Shown: positions 44,406 through 55,832, numbered from the stretch's first letter. The stretch: 64,000 nt of DNA from Siphonodentalium dalli (GCA_032622095.1 CP136061.1:235369815-235433814); one strand, 5' to 3'. Made by a program: numbers and translations. The notes: a model not told the origin generated them from the sequence alone.

Positions 44406-45009
44406 ACAATCTCTTCACTTTCACACAATGCCTTATATTCAGTTCGAAATGTTTCACATTCTACAGAAAGGTCAATTGCGCCTCAAATCAGTCACGACTC
44501 CATTGTCTTGATAGATTCAAATTGATCTTGTCCGATATAATGAGAAATTTTAACACGATGGGAACAAATTTATTGAAAATTTCCCCTCGTAATTGCATCC
44601 TATGCCATTAGATGCCATGAACAATTTTGAATTAAAATGCAGAATGCAGTGTTGTATGTGACAAATTGACGTTATGACGCTATTCGCCTTGTTACCCAGA
44701 CTTGGTCCCTGGCAATCATCGTTTCACGAGACTGAACCAAAACCAATCAGGCATAGATTGATTTCATCCGCACGTCAATCGTTTTATGAAATTTTGACAA
44801 CAATTTCGCTGGGAAATCCATTCTGAAGTGATTAATTTCTTTTAATCTCGCGCCGGAGCTCCGATTCTTATTGACAACATGACAAACTCGTCCTAAGTTA
44901 TTAGAGGAGGTGTCATTATTGCGAGTGGTCGTCTCGGATAACAGTACAAAATGTGAGCTCTTAAAATAGCACTGTTCATTCACTGTGTGGTAACTGGATA
45001 TGTTGTTGC
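44406..45009. other. Apparently unique sequence, no recognised exon
   Basis: Less AT-rich and less repetitive than its surroundings, with scattered CpG (44650-44950). I could not assign any translated segment to a protein family. Confidence 0.4.
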
Positions 45010-45230
45010 TGTTAGTACTGTAGTTCCAAGAAATGTTCATAAAATAAGTTCACACTTTGTTGAACATATTATCTGAACATTTCTCGCCAGTCAATAGAAA
45101 TTCTTCTGAACATGTATTATCTGTTTGTCTGCTTTCATTTCCTGAACACCCTCCATATGAATAATAGACTATTCCAATGTCTACTTTAATAACTGAATGG
45201 GGGAATCCATTTATTTTTAAAAAGGGTTAA
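45010..45230 (-). mobile_element. T4 TTAA MITE, truncated
   Basis: Contains 'aagaaatgttcataaaataa', 'gaacatattatctgaacatt', 'tattatctgtttgtctgctt', 'atagactattccaatgtcta' and the end AAAGGG + TTAA (45227-45230). Confidence 0.8.
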
Positions 45231-45299
45231 GAGACGAAGCGTGATATGATTCCAATCAGTGATAATTTGTCTACAAAGCATAGTGTTGAGCTTGAGTAA

Positions 45300-45830
45300 A
45301 AGAGAGGGCTCGGAGAGAGTAGGCCTAGCCCCGGGCAACAGGAAGAGAGATGATGAGGGCAGGGAAAGAGTAGGGGAGGGCAGGAAGTGAGTAGGGGAGG
45401 GGAGAGTAGGGGAGGGGAGGGAGAGAGTAGGGGAGGGCAGGCAGTGAGTAGGGGAGGGGAGGGAGAGAGTAGGGAGGGCTGAGATAGGGAAAGAATAGGG
45501 CAGAGAGAGAGTAGGGGAGGGCAGGAAGAGAGTAGGGGAGGGGAGGGAGCGAGAAGGGAGGGGAGGGAGAGTAGGGAGGGCTGAGAGGGGAAAGAATAGA
45601 GGAGGCCGGTAGAGTAGGGAGGGCTGAGAAAGTAGAAAGGGCAGGAATAGTAGGGGAGGGCAGGAAGAGAGTTGGGGAGGGCAGGGAAAGATTAGGGAAT
45701 GGCATAAAGAGAGTAGGGGAGCACAGTGAGAGAGTAGGTGAGCACAGGGAGAGAGTTCGGTGAGCACATGGAGAGAGTAGGGGAGGGAGGGAGTAGGGGA
45801 GGGCAGGGAACAAAGCAGGGCACCTCAGAC
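45300..45830 (+). repeat. About 500-bp polypurine (GA/GGGA) tract
   Basis: Almost uninterrupted purines on the plus strand, made of 'gagagtaggggagggcag'-like words of variable length. The complementary strand gives two overlapping low-complexity open frames (193 and 162 codons, Ser/Pro/Leu-rich) that are artefacts. The tract is flanked by related copies of 'gtgatatgattccaatcagt' at 45239 and 45898. Confidence 0.95.
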
Positions 45831-46045
45831 AACTGGTGCTGTTGTTGCTGCTGCAGTACTAATATTTCAGGTGTTATTTTGTGTATAGGTTATTTTAAGG
45901 GTGACATGATCGCGATCAGTGATGATTTGTCTACCTAGTATAGTATTGCACTGGCATAAAGGGGAGGGCAGGGAACAGAGCAGCAGCAACTGTTGCAGAA
46001 ATTGTCCTTCTTTGACCCATAGAATGACAAGAAATGGCCTATATA

Positions 46046-46291
46046 TTAACCCTTCCATGAATGGAGCTTTCTGAAATTTTGCGAAATGCATTCTCTTATA
46101 TATGTGAGTCTCCCATAGAGAAAACATTGGCCTAACAATATTTACATGTACCTTGACCTTGTAAGCCAGTGCATTCTCTTATATTTGTGAGGCTCCCTCT
46201 ATATGGGAGACTCGCATATACAAGCTAGAGAATGCACTGGCACAGGATCTTTAATGTTGCATCAGCACAGCTCCAGTCACGAAAGGGTTAA
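46046..46291 (+). mobile_element. T3 TTAA MITE, full length
   Basis: TTAA at 46046-46049 and 46288-46291, termini CCCTTCCATGAATGGAGC and the complement GAGCTGTGCTGATGC...CCCTTTCG (abridged). The first hairpin is partly deleted (46085-46130); the second is complete with a small insertion (46170-46240). Confidence 0.9.
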
Positions 46292-46344
46292 TAGAAACAG
46301 AACTATTCAGTACACTGAGACTCAACATGTGGGGTGGGGGTGGG

Positions 46345-46590
46345 GCATAACATAGTCACCTCAATTATGTATTTTATCATCTTCAAATTAGGGAATATAG
46401 AAACTGAACAGAAGGGAAAATGGAACCAAAAAAATGGTCATTTGAGACTATAGATACTTCCCAGAAGATGAGGCCTAAGCAGAATGAGGTCCCCAGAGGG
46501 TGAATTTGGTTATGCTAGCCTGCTAAATTCACCCTCTGGGAACCTCATTCTGCAAATGACAGACACACTATTTGCAGCCTGACTTCAAGG
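46345..46590. mobile_element. Family Z element, 3' part
   Basis: Body 'ttcaaattagggaatataga', 'tacttcccagaagatgaggc', then one hairpin shortened at its tip (46478-46553) and the end 'gcaaatgacagacacactat'. Confidence 0.7.
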
Positions 46591-47149
46591 TAATAATAGC
46601 ACTGAGTCATCTGACATCCTGCTAGTTTTCTAAATGTCTATGTAGACATTTATTAGGGGAACCTTGACCATGATGACATGAGAACTAATTCTGGGAGTAT
46701 GAAGTGTAATCATGTGTGGAGGCTGGGAGGTCCGTAATGGAAGCTTTAAGGACACAGACCTGCATCAAGATGTATGAAGCATCCATGAAATATCAAATCT
46801 AAGTGTTATACCCTGGGGCAGCTTACACAAATACCATGGCATTTGTTAAAAATAACATGATTATCCTCCAGATAGTAAAACCAATAGTAAGAACAATCTG
46901 AAGAAATGAGTCCAATTTCAATCAGGGGTTACCTACTGATGTTGCCAGCTCATATAGTACTGTGTCCAATGTCCACCACGGTCTGTATTGGAACGCGTAA
47001 TTAGAAATAAGAACTGTTTTGTGCAATTTAATGGTGACTATGTGAAGAGGAAATGTCGCTTACCGTGGTATCTTAAAATGTGGACTTATTTACAGGAAAA
47101 TTCTTTATACATAACTTGGGGTTTACCCCAATTTCAATTGACCAATTGT

Positions 47150-47286
47150 GTGTGAGTGTTTAAACCGATTTGTGCATTCTCTTATATATGCAAGGCTTCC
47201 TATGAGAGACTCACATATATAAGAGAATGAACTAGCACAGAATCTTTAATGCTTCAACTTCGCAGCTCCCGCCATCAAAGGGTTAA
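47150..47286 (+). mobile_element. T3 TTAA MITE, right half
   Basis: One hairpin (about 47172-47232) followed by 'cagaatctttaatgcttcaa', 'gcagctcccgccatcaaagg' and TTAA at 47283-47286. The left terminus is missing. Confidence 0.8.
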
Positions 47287-47444
47287 CTAAATATAAGAAT
47301 TGACAAAAAATTGTATTCGTATTGAACCATGTATTCCATGAAGGCTGTTGGGTGTATTTAATTGGGTGAATCAAAACCCTTAGGTAGAATTTAGAATTGA
47401 TAGGTGTTCACCTTTTTTCAAAATGAGAAGCGCGCTCTCGTGGT

Positions 47445-47681
47445 TTAACATTTCTTTAAAATACTCATTGACGGAGAGTTCCCATGGTAAATGTTCAGAT
47501 AATAAGTCCTTTGTTGAACTTACTATCTAAACATTTCCCTACAATAAATCAGACTCCTTCTGCAATTGTATTATCTGTCATCTGCTTATTTTTCCTGAGA
47601 ACCCCTCCAGATGAAAAATAGGCCTTTCTAATGTACACTTTTTAACTGAGTGGGAGAATCCATTCAGTATAAAGGGGTTAA
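47445..47681 (-). mobile_element. T4 TTAA MITE, full length
   Basis: TTAA at 47445-47448 and 47678-47681. Left 'taaaatactcattgacgg', inner 'aaatgttcagataataagtc' / 'gaacttactatctaaacatt', right 'gagaatccattcagtataaa'. Confidence 0.85.
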
Positions 47682-49859
47682 ATGTTAACCAGCAATATGT
47701 ATTTTACTGAACTACATGTATGTGTTCCAGGAAATGCCGCTTCGGCTAGGACTAAGGTATAAAGGGTGAATACAGCAATAAACGTTATAGACATGCACAA
47801 TGCGGAGCTGATTCCTAAGAACCCTGGAGTCGGAAGGAAAAAGTTTGTATTGCCCTTGACCTTTTTTACAGAAATTGGATAACAAAAATCACAAAAGCTG
47901 GCAGAAAGAGATAAGAAATGTTCAGGTTTGTTATGAGAATAGGAGGAGAAGTCGTAGAAAAGCAATTCAAATGTCTTCAATGCCAGCGTTCTGGCATCTG
48001 GTGTGCACCATTACTCAGCTTTATTATAGCCATGTTGTATTATATGGGTTAGAAATGCAGGAAGATGATCTGCATGGTGTATATAACTCAGGCTATATGA
48101 GTGACATATTAATGGCTGCATTATTATACCACATCCTATGGAATGTATCATAGTTACATGTCCACCCCAATCTGTTGCACAATCTAGTAATAAAATACCA
48201 TTTTTATTGTCAACAAATGTTTCATGATATTTTTCATTTATATTTTGACACTTTGAATGTGTCTGTAGCTGAGAGATAGCCTTCTCGTTTTCACATGTTT
48301 GTGGATAAGAAATTAAATGACTGTCCCATTCTGTAATTATGTCTTGGCAGCTCATTTGTGCTTGTTTGCAGATAAGATGATTCACATACTTCTGTCCTTT
48401 TTGTCATATATTTTTTGCAAAGCTGAAACAGCTCTACTTGATGAACCACAAATGTCTCCAGTCTAAATTCACTAAAGTAAAGGGAAGTGTACCACATGGT
48501 GACAGGTACTATCCGAGGCACAAATGTTGCTGGAAGATATTCAACTATATTGTTCAGCCTCCAATAAGAAACAGCATCATTGATTGGTCAGAGAGCTATG
48601 CAACATATCCTATGTTTTACATCTAGAGCCATCAACATAAGGGAAACCAAGACAAATATTTAGTCATCTCTCATTGGCATGCTTTTTTCATGACGTCATT
48701 TATGTTGAACAATGTTATGGCGAGAGCGATAGTAGATTTTTGCATTTCCCCTAAAACGCGTTCCATCCTTCATCCCGAATATACCCAAGAACAACAACAC
48801 CCATATAGGATAGCGCGTTGCATCGTCACGCGGATCATATTTATTCTCACCAACTACACATAATCATTCCAATATACATGCACAAAAACATTCCATCACA
48901 ACCATATAAACAAATAAGGACATCCATCACAATTACATCGGCCATTTGCATCTGCGCAGATGGCCTCAACAATTGAGATAATACATGACATGTATTTCAA
49001 CATGTCCCATACAAAGACATGTATCGATTTAATTCATGAAAGAGCTATCAGATTCATTGCAATGCGGATATATACACGTAAAATATATATATATACGTAT
49101 TTAAAGCCATCGTAGACCGTAAAAATTTAGGCGGTCCACACCCTAAGACGGAATCAACGCAGATGACAATACACTTCTCGCCAACGAGAAGTGCCGTATT
49201 CGGCGATTCGTCTTTCACCGCTAGGGGAAAGTACTTTAACTCTAATTCCCTCCGGTCAAACGATTTAAAGAATATTTTTCTGCTGATCATTCTTCAGAAT
49301 AAATGTCAAATTGCCATGGTTGACCAGGACTGTCAGCAGATCATATACAGCTGAATCGGTTGAACATAAACTTCAAGCTGTCAATGTCACACCATGTTAC
49401 CGTCAATCCACTGCAATAACTTACAACTTAATGTTGCCTAACTTGACAATCAGATCACGCTCAATCTACATTTTCAGTATAGATCATATGTTAATAAAAG
49501 AACAGGATGCCAGTCAACAGAAATTCTCGATGTTCCTTATCTCCACAAAATGTTCAATATCAATTGAAGCCACAGAATAGGTGCAGAGAAATCTATAAAT
49601 ATTTATAAGGCATAGACAGGAAGGACCCTATGCTCTTCCAAAAGACAAATTCTAAATTTTTGTATTGCAGTCTATAATTATGCTGAATTTTGACTAAAAG
49701 TAGACAATTATTGTTTTGTTACTTCAAAAGTATTAATTTTATTAAAACTTTGTAAACATTGATTAATTTTTCAATACTGGTAAATGGTCGCCGACCACGT
49801 GTCCCCTGAAAAGAAAGATTTTTTTAACTCTTGTTATACATTGTATTTCATTGGACCAT
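47682..49859. other. Largely unique sequence with unassigned open frames
   Basis: The minus strand at 47690-47850 has a pyrimidine-rich AG (ttttccttccgactccag) followed by a hydrophobic frame (GISSALCMSITFIAVFTLYT). It might be an exon but has no clear donor. A palindromic TGACGTCA (CRE-like) lies at 48692-48699, and a short TA run near 49085. Minus-strand frames at 48011-48521 look protein-like but are split across frames. None could be tied to a family. Confidence 0.4.
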
Positions 49860-50170
49860 GACCAAATTCAAACTTGGCCTTTGTCTTCTGAAATTTGAAC
49901 AACGTACCAAATATCAAGAGATTCAGGTTAATTTAAAAACTCAGATACATTAAGCTAAAAATAAATCAAGTTATCATCCTGATAACTCTGGCAAAAATGG
50001 CCAAACCAAACCCCTAAAATCAAACTTGATCTGTTTCTTCATGTGGTTAATCCACACCCCAAATTTTAAAACAATCAGATTACAAAAACTAAAGTTATCA
50101 TCTCCGGAAACTGAAATAATCATCATTCTAAGTCGACAAAGACCATGACTCCGGCAAAAATGGATTCAGG
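49860..50170 (+). repeat. Diverged 'aaaaatggccaaaccaaacc' class units
   Basis: Two units with 'ctgataactctggcaaaaat', 'aaacttgatctgtttcttca', 'ggttaatccacaccccaaat' and 'aagttatcatctcc'. They are closest to the array at 27285-27550. Confidence 0.7.
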
Positions 50171-51641
50171 TCCGTTTTAATTGGCAAAAACTTTCAACAT
50201 CAAATTACCTACACCCTTCAGTAAGAGAAAATCTTTATTTTGGTATTTTGGTCTATATTGTCCTTAAATTTGACTATAGGCAGACAATTTTTTATATTTT
50301 CAGTTTAAATTTAGCATTAAATTTTATTAAAACTTGAAAGTAAAAAAAGGTTCATTTTCCAACAAATTTCATACTACATGCTTAATATCTCCAAGTTTGT
50401 TAATCATCAACGGCAAACTAATAATGTGTTTCATGAAAATGGAAAGCAAGGGATATGACTGAGATGAATAAAATGTTTCTGAATGTTAAATATATGGATG
50501 CCAGAAGCCATAAGGTGCAAAGGGCAACAAAAATATTAGGGAAAAATACCACAATTAAATGGTTATGTGAAAATGATCTCTACAAGAACATTTCTCATGA
50601 CAATTTTGAGTAATTTTTGGCAGGATATACATAGTAGATAGTAATAACGACATTAATCATGCTGGATCGGGCGAACTCTCCCAGCTCGGTATAGATAGCT
50701 ATATAAGTAATTACTAGTGCCAGCCTGTCACATCCAAAGCCCTGAGATCGGACCAGTCATTTTTTACTGGGTGATAAATATGATTTTAATTCATGATATT
50801 CTGTTATGTCTGTATCTCAGCCTAATGTTTTCTCATGAGAACTATCTGGAGATACTGTGTCTATGCAGACTGCATGAAATTATCTGTGTTTAAAATCGGG
50901 TATCAGGTTGTATTTGCCATGAAAATGAACAGCTTATTTTTTAAAGTATGACTAAAGCACTGTCTAATTCAAACTTAGTGCAGGGGCATAGTTCTGAGTA
51001 TGGCTGGATTGGTATTTGCAACCTCCTGAAACTAAAAGGCACTTGAAAAATGTTCCCTGATACATGTGGTGATTTCATAGTTTGCCTCTTTTAGTCGGCA
51101 ATTAGTCCAATGCCAATGAATATTAAAAAAAAATTGTGGTATGCCCAAGCGCATCGGAGCAACTATAGATATAAAATAGGACTCAATCAATATTCCTGAA
51201 AATAGTATCCAGAACATGTACTATCATCAAACTCATATGTACATGGAACGGATCTGGCATCAAATTGAATGTTGTACTAATTCAGTGGTGTTAGCACTGT
51301 TACTGTATAGAGTGCTAAAAAAAAAAAAAACGAGTGCGATAAAGTTCACTTCCTTCACATGCATGTGTGGTTCTGTGTTTATCATGCACCAACAGTTAAT
51401 ATTCTGTTTCTGTTTGATTGTTATCATACTATGCAAATTAGTCATCTACTCAACACAAAACAAGGTTGAATTCTATTGTTGTAGAACCAATTGGGTTTAT
51501 GTGCATGAGATCATTTACATCAATCAAGCTATCTGGATTGCTATTGCTCATTTAGATGAAATTATCACATGGGCTGAAATAACAGAATCAAACAAAAGAT
51601 AGCAATGTGTGTAATAAACCCATTTAATACTAAATAGTTCT
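50171..51641. other. No recognised feature
   Basis: AT-rich. Contains an A-run near 51309-51322 that breaks minus and plus open frames. No element termini seen. Confidence 0.45.
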
Positions 51642-51848
51642 TTAACCCTTTGAGTGCCAGTGTATCAACCCATATACCCTGTGCCAATGCATTCTCTTAT
51701 ATATGCGAGTCGACCATAGGTCGCCTCGCATATATAAGAGAATGCATCGGCCTAATCCAAAAATTTTTTTTTTTTTTAAATGTTTAGGGCACTCTACAGA
51801 CCATAAATTAGGGCCGATGAGATCGGCCCCTGGCACTAAAAGGGTTAA
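51642..51848 (+). mobile_element. T2 TTAA MITE with hairpin
   Basis: TTAA at 51642, CCCTTTGAGTGCCAG, hairpin about 51682-51750, a T-run, then 'gggccgatgagatcggcccc' and TGGCACTAAAAGGG with TTAA at 51845-51848. That TTAA is also the left TTAA of the next element. Confidence 0.9.
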
Positions 51849-52120
51849 CCCTTCCATGACTGGAGTTTTCTGAAATTTTGCGAAAACCCTATGCCAATGC
51901 ATTCTCTTATAAATGCGAATCTCCCATTGTGAGCCTCGCATATATAAGAGAATACAATGGCCTAACAATATTTACATTGGCCTTGTAATTTTAAGCCAGT
52001 GCATTTTCTTATTGAGAGGCTCCCCATGGGAGACTTGCATATACACAAATAAGAAAATGCACTGGCACAGGATATTAAATACTGCACCATGCAGCGCAGC
52101 TCCCGTCATGAAAGGGTTAA
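51845..52120 (+). mobile_element. T3 TTAA MITE sharing its TTAA with the preceding T2
   Basis: Begins TTAACCCTTCCATGACTGGA and ends CCCGTCATGAAAGGG + TTAA (52117-52120). Two hairpins, about 51893-51960 and 51995-52065; the second is degenerate at its tip. Confidence 0.9.
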
Positions 52121-53053
52121 TATTAAGACATGAAATTATAATTCTTCCCTCAAAAATAATGTCTTTGACTCATTATCCATGATAGCATGGGCGACAATAC
52201 CTCTAGACTTTGGTTAAACATTTAGCCCATGGAAACACATATGGCAACATATGTAGTCAACCTCCAACCAATAGTGCATTATGCAGACTGTGGAACAACA
52301 CAACAGTTTCAGAATCTGTAAATAATTTGAAGAAAAAAACAAAAACACTCAGGAAAAAATTTGTACGTATTGGAAAAAAACAGGGTTGACTTTGTCAAGT
52401 TGAGCTAAAACACAGAGGAAAATTATCTGGCAAATCTAAATTAGACCAAAAAAAGATGATATGACATCACAGATAAAGAAGTTGGGAATGGATAAAAATA
52501 CGTCATAAAAACAAATGTAGAACATCGCGAATAAAATCTATAGACAATAAACAACCAAACAAAAATCAATTGGGCCTCATACTTCAATATCATGAAGAAA
52601 TACGGGCAAGCGTTGGGGAGTATATGACAGTATAAAACTGATCTGCGATGTGTGCACAGCCCTAGGAAGCCTGTCTGCCTGTCTGAATTATGGCAATAAC
52701 GATCGTCTGACTGCCGGCGAGACCCCGTTCAGTTTCCGGGAGATTTGAAAATGACATAGGGATTACGAGATTTGGTGATTATTGTCGGGGTTGCGAGACA
52801 CATATATCATTTTTATGTTTTGCATGAATTGAAATCCCCCAAATATAATATCTGTGATCCCATTTGCTAAATGTGTTTTGCTGTAACCCTTTACAGATGA
52901 ACTATGAGTGCAGAGAAAATGCAATGCCAGCAAATACATGAAAAATATATGAGCCATTACATATAAGGACATTGCTCTGTCTACAGTGAAAAGGAAGACG
53001 TGTGATTGTATTTCTTATTTCTTATGTCATAATGTTGACAACTATACTGATTT
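52121..53053. other. No recognised feature
   Basis: Apparently unique AT-rich sequence, slightly more GC and CpG around 52600-52800. No exon assignable. Confidence 0.4.
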
Positions 53054-53215
53054 TTAACCCTTCCATTGCAGCACCCTGAAATTTTGCGAAAACCTTTTGC
53101 ATTCTCTCATATATGCGGGGCTCCAATGATATGAGAGATTTGCATATATACGAGAATGCACTGGCACAGGATCTTTAATTCTGCACCAGCGCAGCTCCTG
53201 TCATGAAATGGTTAA
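53054..53215 (+). mobile_element. T3 TTAA MITE, single-hairpin deletion form
   Basis: TTAA at 53054-53057 and 53212-53215, CCCTTCCATTGCAGC to CCTGTCATGAAATGG. Only one hairpin (about 53094-53158) remains, so the inter-hairpin segment has been lost, probably by recombination between hairpins. Confidence 0.9.
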
Positions 53216-53513
53216 AGATGTTCTATCACTTCCTATTAAGTTTTTTGATAAATTCCACTGGTATAATATAATAGATATGAATTGAGGACACCTGTCTGGA
53301 AAAGCTTGTATCAATAACTAACAATTTTATTTAGAATTTCTTATGACATATTCGTGAGAGTTTCAGATGTTATTTTTATAACAGAAATATGTGTGAAAAC
53401 ATTCGGAATGTACCAATAGCATAACAAGAGGGAGAACACTATCTTATTTGCAACCTCCATCAAGGCAACTTGTATTTTATACAAGAAATATAATCTCAAG
53501 TTGAAATAAATAG

Positions 53514-53671
53514 AGGATATCCACACTTTTTCAGTGGATATGGGTTATATCTCATGAGTGATGACAAAACATTGAATTTCCACGAGTGGCTTTAGCCACG
53601 AGTGGAAATTCAAATGTTTTGTCATCACGAATGAGAATTAACCCATATCCACTGAAAAAGTGTGGATATTC
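53514..53671. repeat. Long palindrome with about 75-bp arms
   Basis: The arms read 'atatccacactttttcagtg', 'gatatgggtta', 'gtgatgacaaaaca' and 'gaatttccac', and meet at 'gagtggctttagccacgagt'. The whole segment is a near-perfect hairpin. It is adjacent to another inverted-repeat segment and probably mobile. Confidence 0.9.
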
Positions 53672-54066
53672 TGTTTATTATATACTCTAGTTACTTGCCT
53701 ATGGCCCCCAAAGAATGTCAATACATCAGAAATTTCAAGCTGACACATTACGCCCAAAAAAATAGTCCCATATTTAAAACACTCACGATTTTGTATGTAT
53801 TATATACTTTCGTTACTTGCCGATCATTTAACATAAACGTAAAAAATTCATTGTCTTACAAATTATGCAAAAAATATTTATATAAAATTGCCTCACGAAA
53901 CCAGCGCGTTTGTCGAGTAAAATTGTTTAGAGCTTAAGCCTGAGCTTTGTTGAATGGCATTCACTCAGGCGCAATAATACCAGTGAGATATCGATATCTC
54001 ACTAGTGGGATATCACTTATATCTCACTGCTAAAACCTTATAATTGATGGGCAAGTATATAATAAA
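53672..54066. repeat. Inverted-repeat segment next to the palindrome
   Basis: The ends GTTTATTATATACT and its complement AGTATATAATAAAC are inverted, with 'gttacttgcc' / 'gggcaag' just inside. Internally 'cagtgagatatcgatatctc' and 'actagtgggatatcac' are palindromic. It may form one composite element with 53514-53671. Confidence 0.6.
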
Positions 54067-54297
54067 CCACTTTATTATGCCTTTATAGATAAATATACCC
54101 CATCTTCAATGTTATTTTTATTTCATTCACAAAATAGCTACTTGTAGTCTTAAAATCAGAATTTATCAAAATTATGTTGTTGTTGTTGTAATTGTGGCTC
54201 AGAAGAGATAGACCATCTTTAATTGTTAACACTCCAATCTGAATGAGAGGTGCAGCCATGAGTTCTATCCTTCTGTGATGGCGCATTGACAAACTCA

Positions 54298-54539
54298 TTA
54301 ACCCTTTGAGTGCCAGGTTGATTTTTGTATCAACCCATATACCCTGTGCCAATGCATTCTCTTATATATGCGAGTCGACCATAGGTCGCCTCGCATATAT
54401 AAGAGAATGCATTGGCCTAACAATTTTTTTTTTTTTTACAATTTTTTACAATTTTAATAATGTATTCTTATATTCTTTAACAGACTTATTTTGTATGTTT
54501 AGGGCCGCTGAGATCGGCCCCTGGCACTCAAAGGGTTAA
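54298..54539 (+). mobile_element. T2 TTAA MITE with hairpin, inside X
   Basis: TTAA at 54298-54301 and 54536-54539, CCCTTTGAGTGCCAGG and CCTGGCACTCAAAGGG-type ends. Hairpin about 54347-54416, then a T-run and 'gggccgctgagatcggcccc'. Confidence 0.95.
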
Positions 54540-54722
54540 GACACGTATCGTTCTGTGTTTATTACATGCCATCCATCCTAGAGTTTTTGGCATGTGTTAT
54601 CATGTTGCTTCTTTATAGTTCCGGCTTCATGGTCCACACGAACGTCATTTATGTCATGAGACATCAGTGGAATGCATGTATATATATATATGCCACACCT
54701 GGGTCATAAGGATTTGTAAATA

Positions 54723-54917
54723 CAGTAATGCCCTGAATAATCGAATCCTTAACCACAACAGAATTATGGGTAACTTTTCAGGATTTAGTCGGAAATATGG
54801 CTTGTTGCCATTCATCACTTTTCCGATGAATGGCAACAAGCCATATTTCCGACTAAATCCTGAAAAATTACCCATAATTCTGCTGTGGTTGAGAGTCGAT
54901 TATTTAAGACATTACTG
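54723..54917. mobile_element. Tc1/mariner-like palindromic MITE, complete, inside X
   Basis: CAGTAATGCCC ... ACATTACTG with TA on both sides (54721-54722, 54918-54919). The arms include 'acagaattatgggtaacttt' and 'tcggaaatatggcttgttgc' and their inverses around 'catcacttttccgatg'. The X copy at 9438-9537 shows the uninterrupted 'gtaaatatggcacag'. Confidence 0.95.
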
Positions 54918-55077
54918 TATGGCACAGCAGGAAGACTGTAATTCTTGGAACAAGCGCCGTAATAAACAAGCATATTGAAAGCTAGACTTCTGGCTGGAGT
55001 ATCATGACTTTATAGTTATTATATAAATGTCAGAGGCAACATAGGGAAAAGTTGGGATTCTTGAGAACATCTTGAGA

Positions 55078-55155
55078 TTAACCCTATCTTTACTAAATAG
55101 TCATTGATGAGTATAGTCCCCTTGGGAAATGTTCAGATAATAAGTTCCAACAAAC
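55078..55155 (+). mobile_element. T4 TTAA MITE, left end fragment
   Basis: TTAA then CCCTATCTTTACTAAATAG, 'tcattgatgagtatag', 'gggaaatgttcagataataa'. Stops near 55155. Confidence 0.8.
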
Positions 55156-55195
55156 ATATGCCATTTATTTAAAAGTACTCAATCCGACCAGACAG

Positions 55196-55213
55196 CCCCC
55201 CCCCCCCCCCCCC
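55196..55213 (+). repeat. Homopolymer run of 18 C
   Basis: Uninterrupted C18; potential i-motif or G-quadruplex on the opposite strand. Confidence 0.95.
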
Positions 55214-55254
55214 ACACCATCAAGATACAACAACAATTCTTCAAAATATGCTTA

Positions 55255-55292
55255 GGCACAGGGTATATGGGTTGATACAAAAATCGACCTAT
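55255..55292 (-). mobile_element. T2 fragment
   Basis: 'ggcacagggtatatgggttg' plus 'atacaaaaatcgac' is the inverse of the T2 left part including the edge of the shared hairpin. Only about 38 bp remain. Confidence 0.7.
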
Positions 55293-55832
55293 CAATCATG
55301 GGATTAATTGATCAACGATCTGTGAAATAGTTGAGAATAATAAAATGGATGAAAAGTTTCATAAACTGCCTGCACAAATTTGACAATGTGAGAATAATTG
55401 TCGCAAGGAGCCATACAATAGTTTATCCCAGCCAACAATGAAGGGCTGATTAGACCAATTTCCACTGATTTATTGCTATTTCTAACAATTTGACAAAAAT
55501 TCAAATTTTTCTCTAACAATTGCCCTCATTATCTAGTTTTTATAATAAATTGATCTGCTATGCTGCTCATAAGTTATGATAATGCATATTCACCTCCCCA
55601 CTATAATAACAAATGATTGGTACAAAATTGCACTAGCATGAGATGGTGAAATTAAAAGCCAATAAACTGAATTAATTTCCACAAACTATACATATATACT
55701 GAGGTCACAGAGAGAGTCATTTGCATAAACAAGTCCGAAATAAACTGCACTCATTTCTATTCGCATCTAGTTGAACTTTAACAGGAATCAAACCTATTGT
55801 GTTGACAGCTTCACTTCAGCGACAAATAAGAG

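Larger units (their letters stand above)
54216..54975 (+). mobile_element. Family X copy with two nested MITEs
   Basis: Matches 9180-9637: 'gaatgagaggtgcagccatg', 'tcctt/ctgtgatggc', 'tcattaac' and 'ggaatgcatgtatatata' to 'gccacacctgggtcat', then 'ggcacagcaggaagactgta'. It is interrupted by a T2 MITE (54298-54539) and a Tc1-type MITE (54723-54917). The copy at 9151 provides both empty sites. Confidence 0.75.

Noticed and set aside
45186-45813. Two overlapping long minus-strand open frames (193 and 162 codons)
   Set aside because: They translate a polypyrimidine strand into Ser/Pro/Leu low complexity in two frames at once; this is a consequence of the GA tract, not coding.
46944-46993. Possible 50-bp exon on the minus strand
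   Set aside because: Only one frame is open, it encodes nothing recognisable, and neighbouring exons could not be found.
48011-48521. Overlapping minus-strand frames with protein-like composition
   Set aside because: They switch frame without splice sites, and lengths are within what AT-rich non-coding sequence gives here; could be an old pseudogene but cannot be supported.
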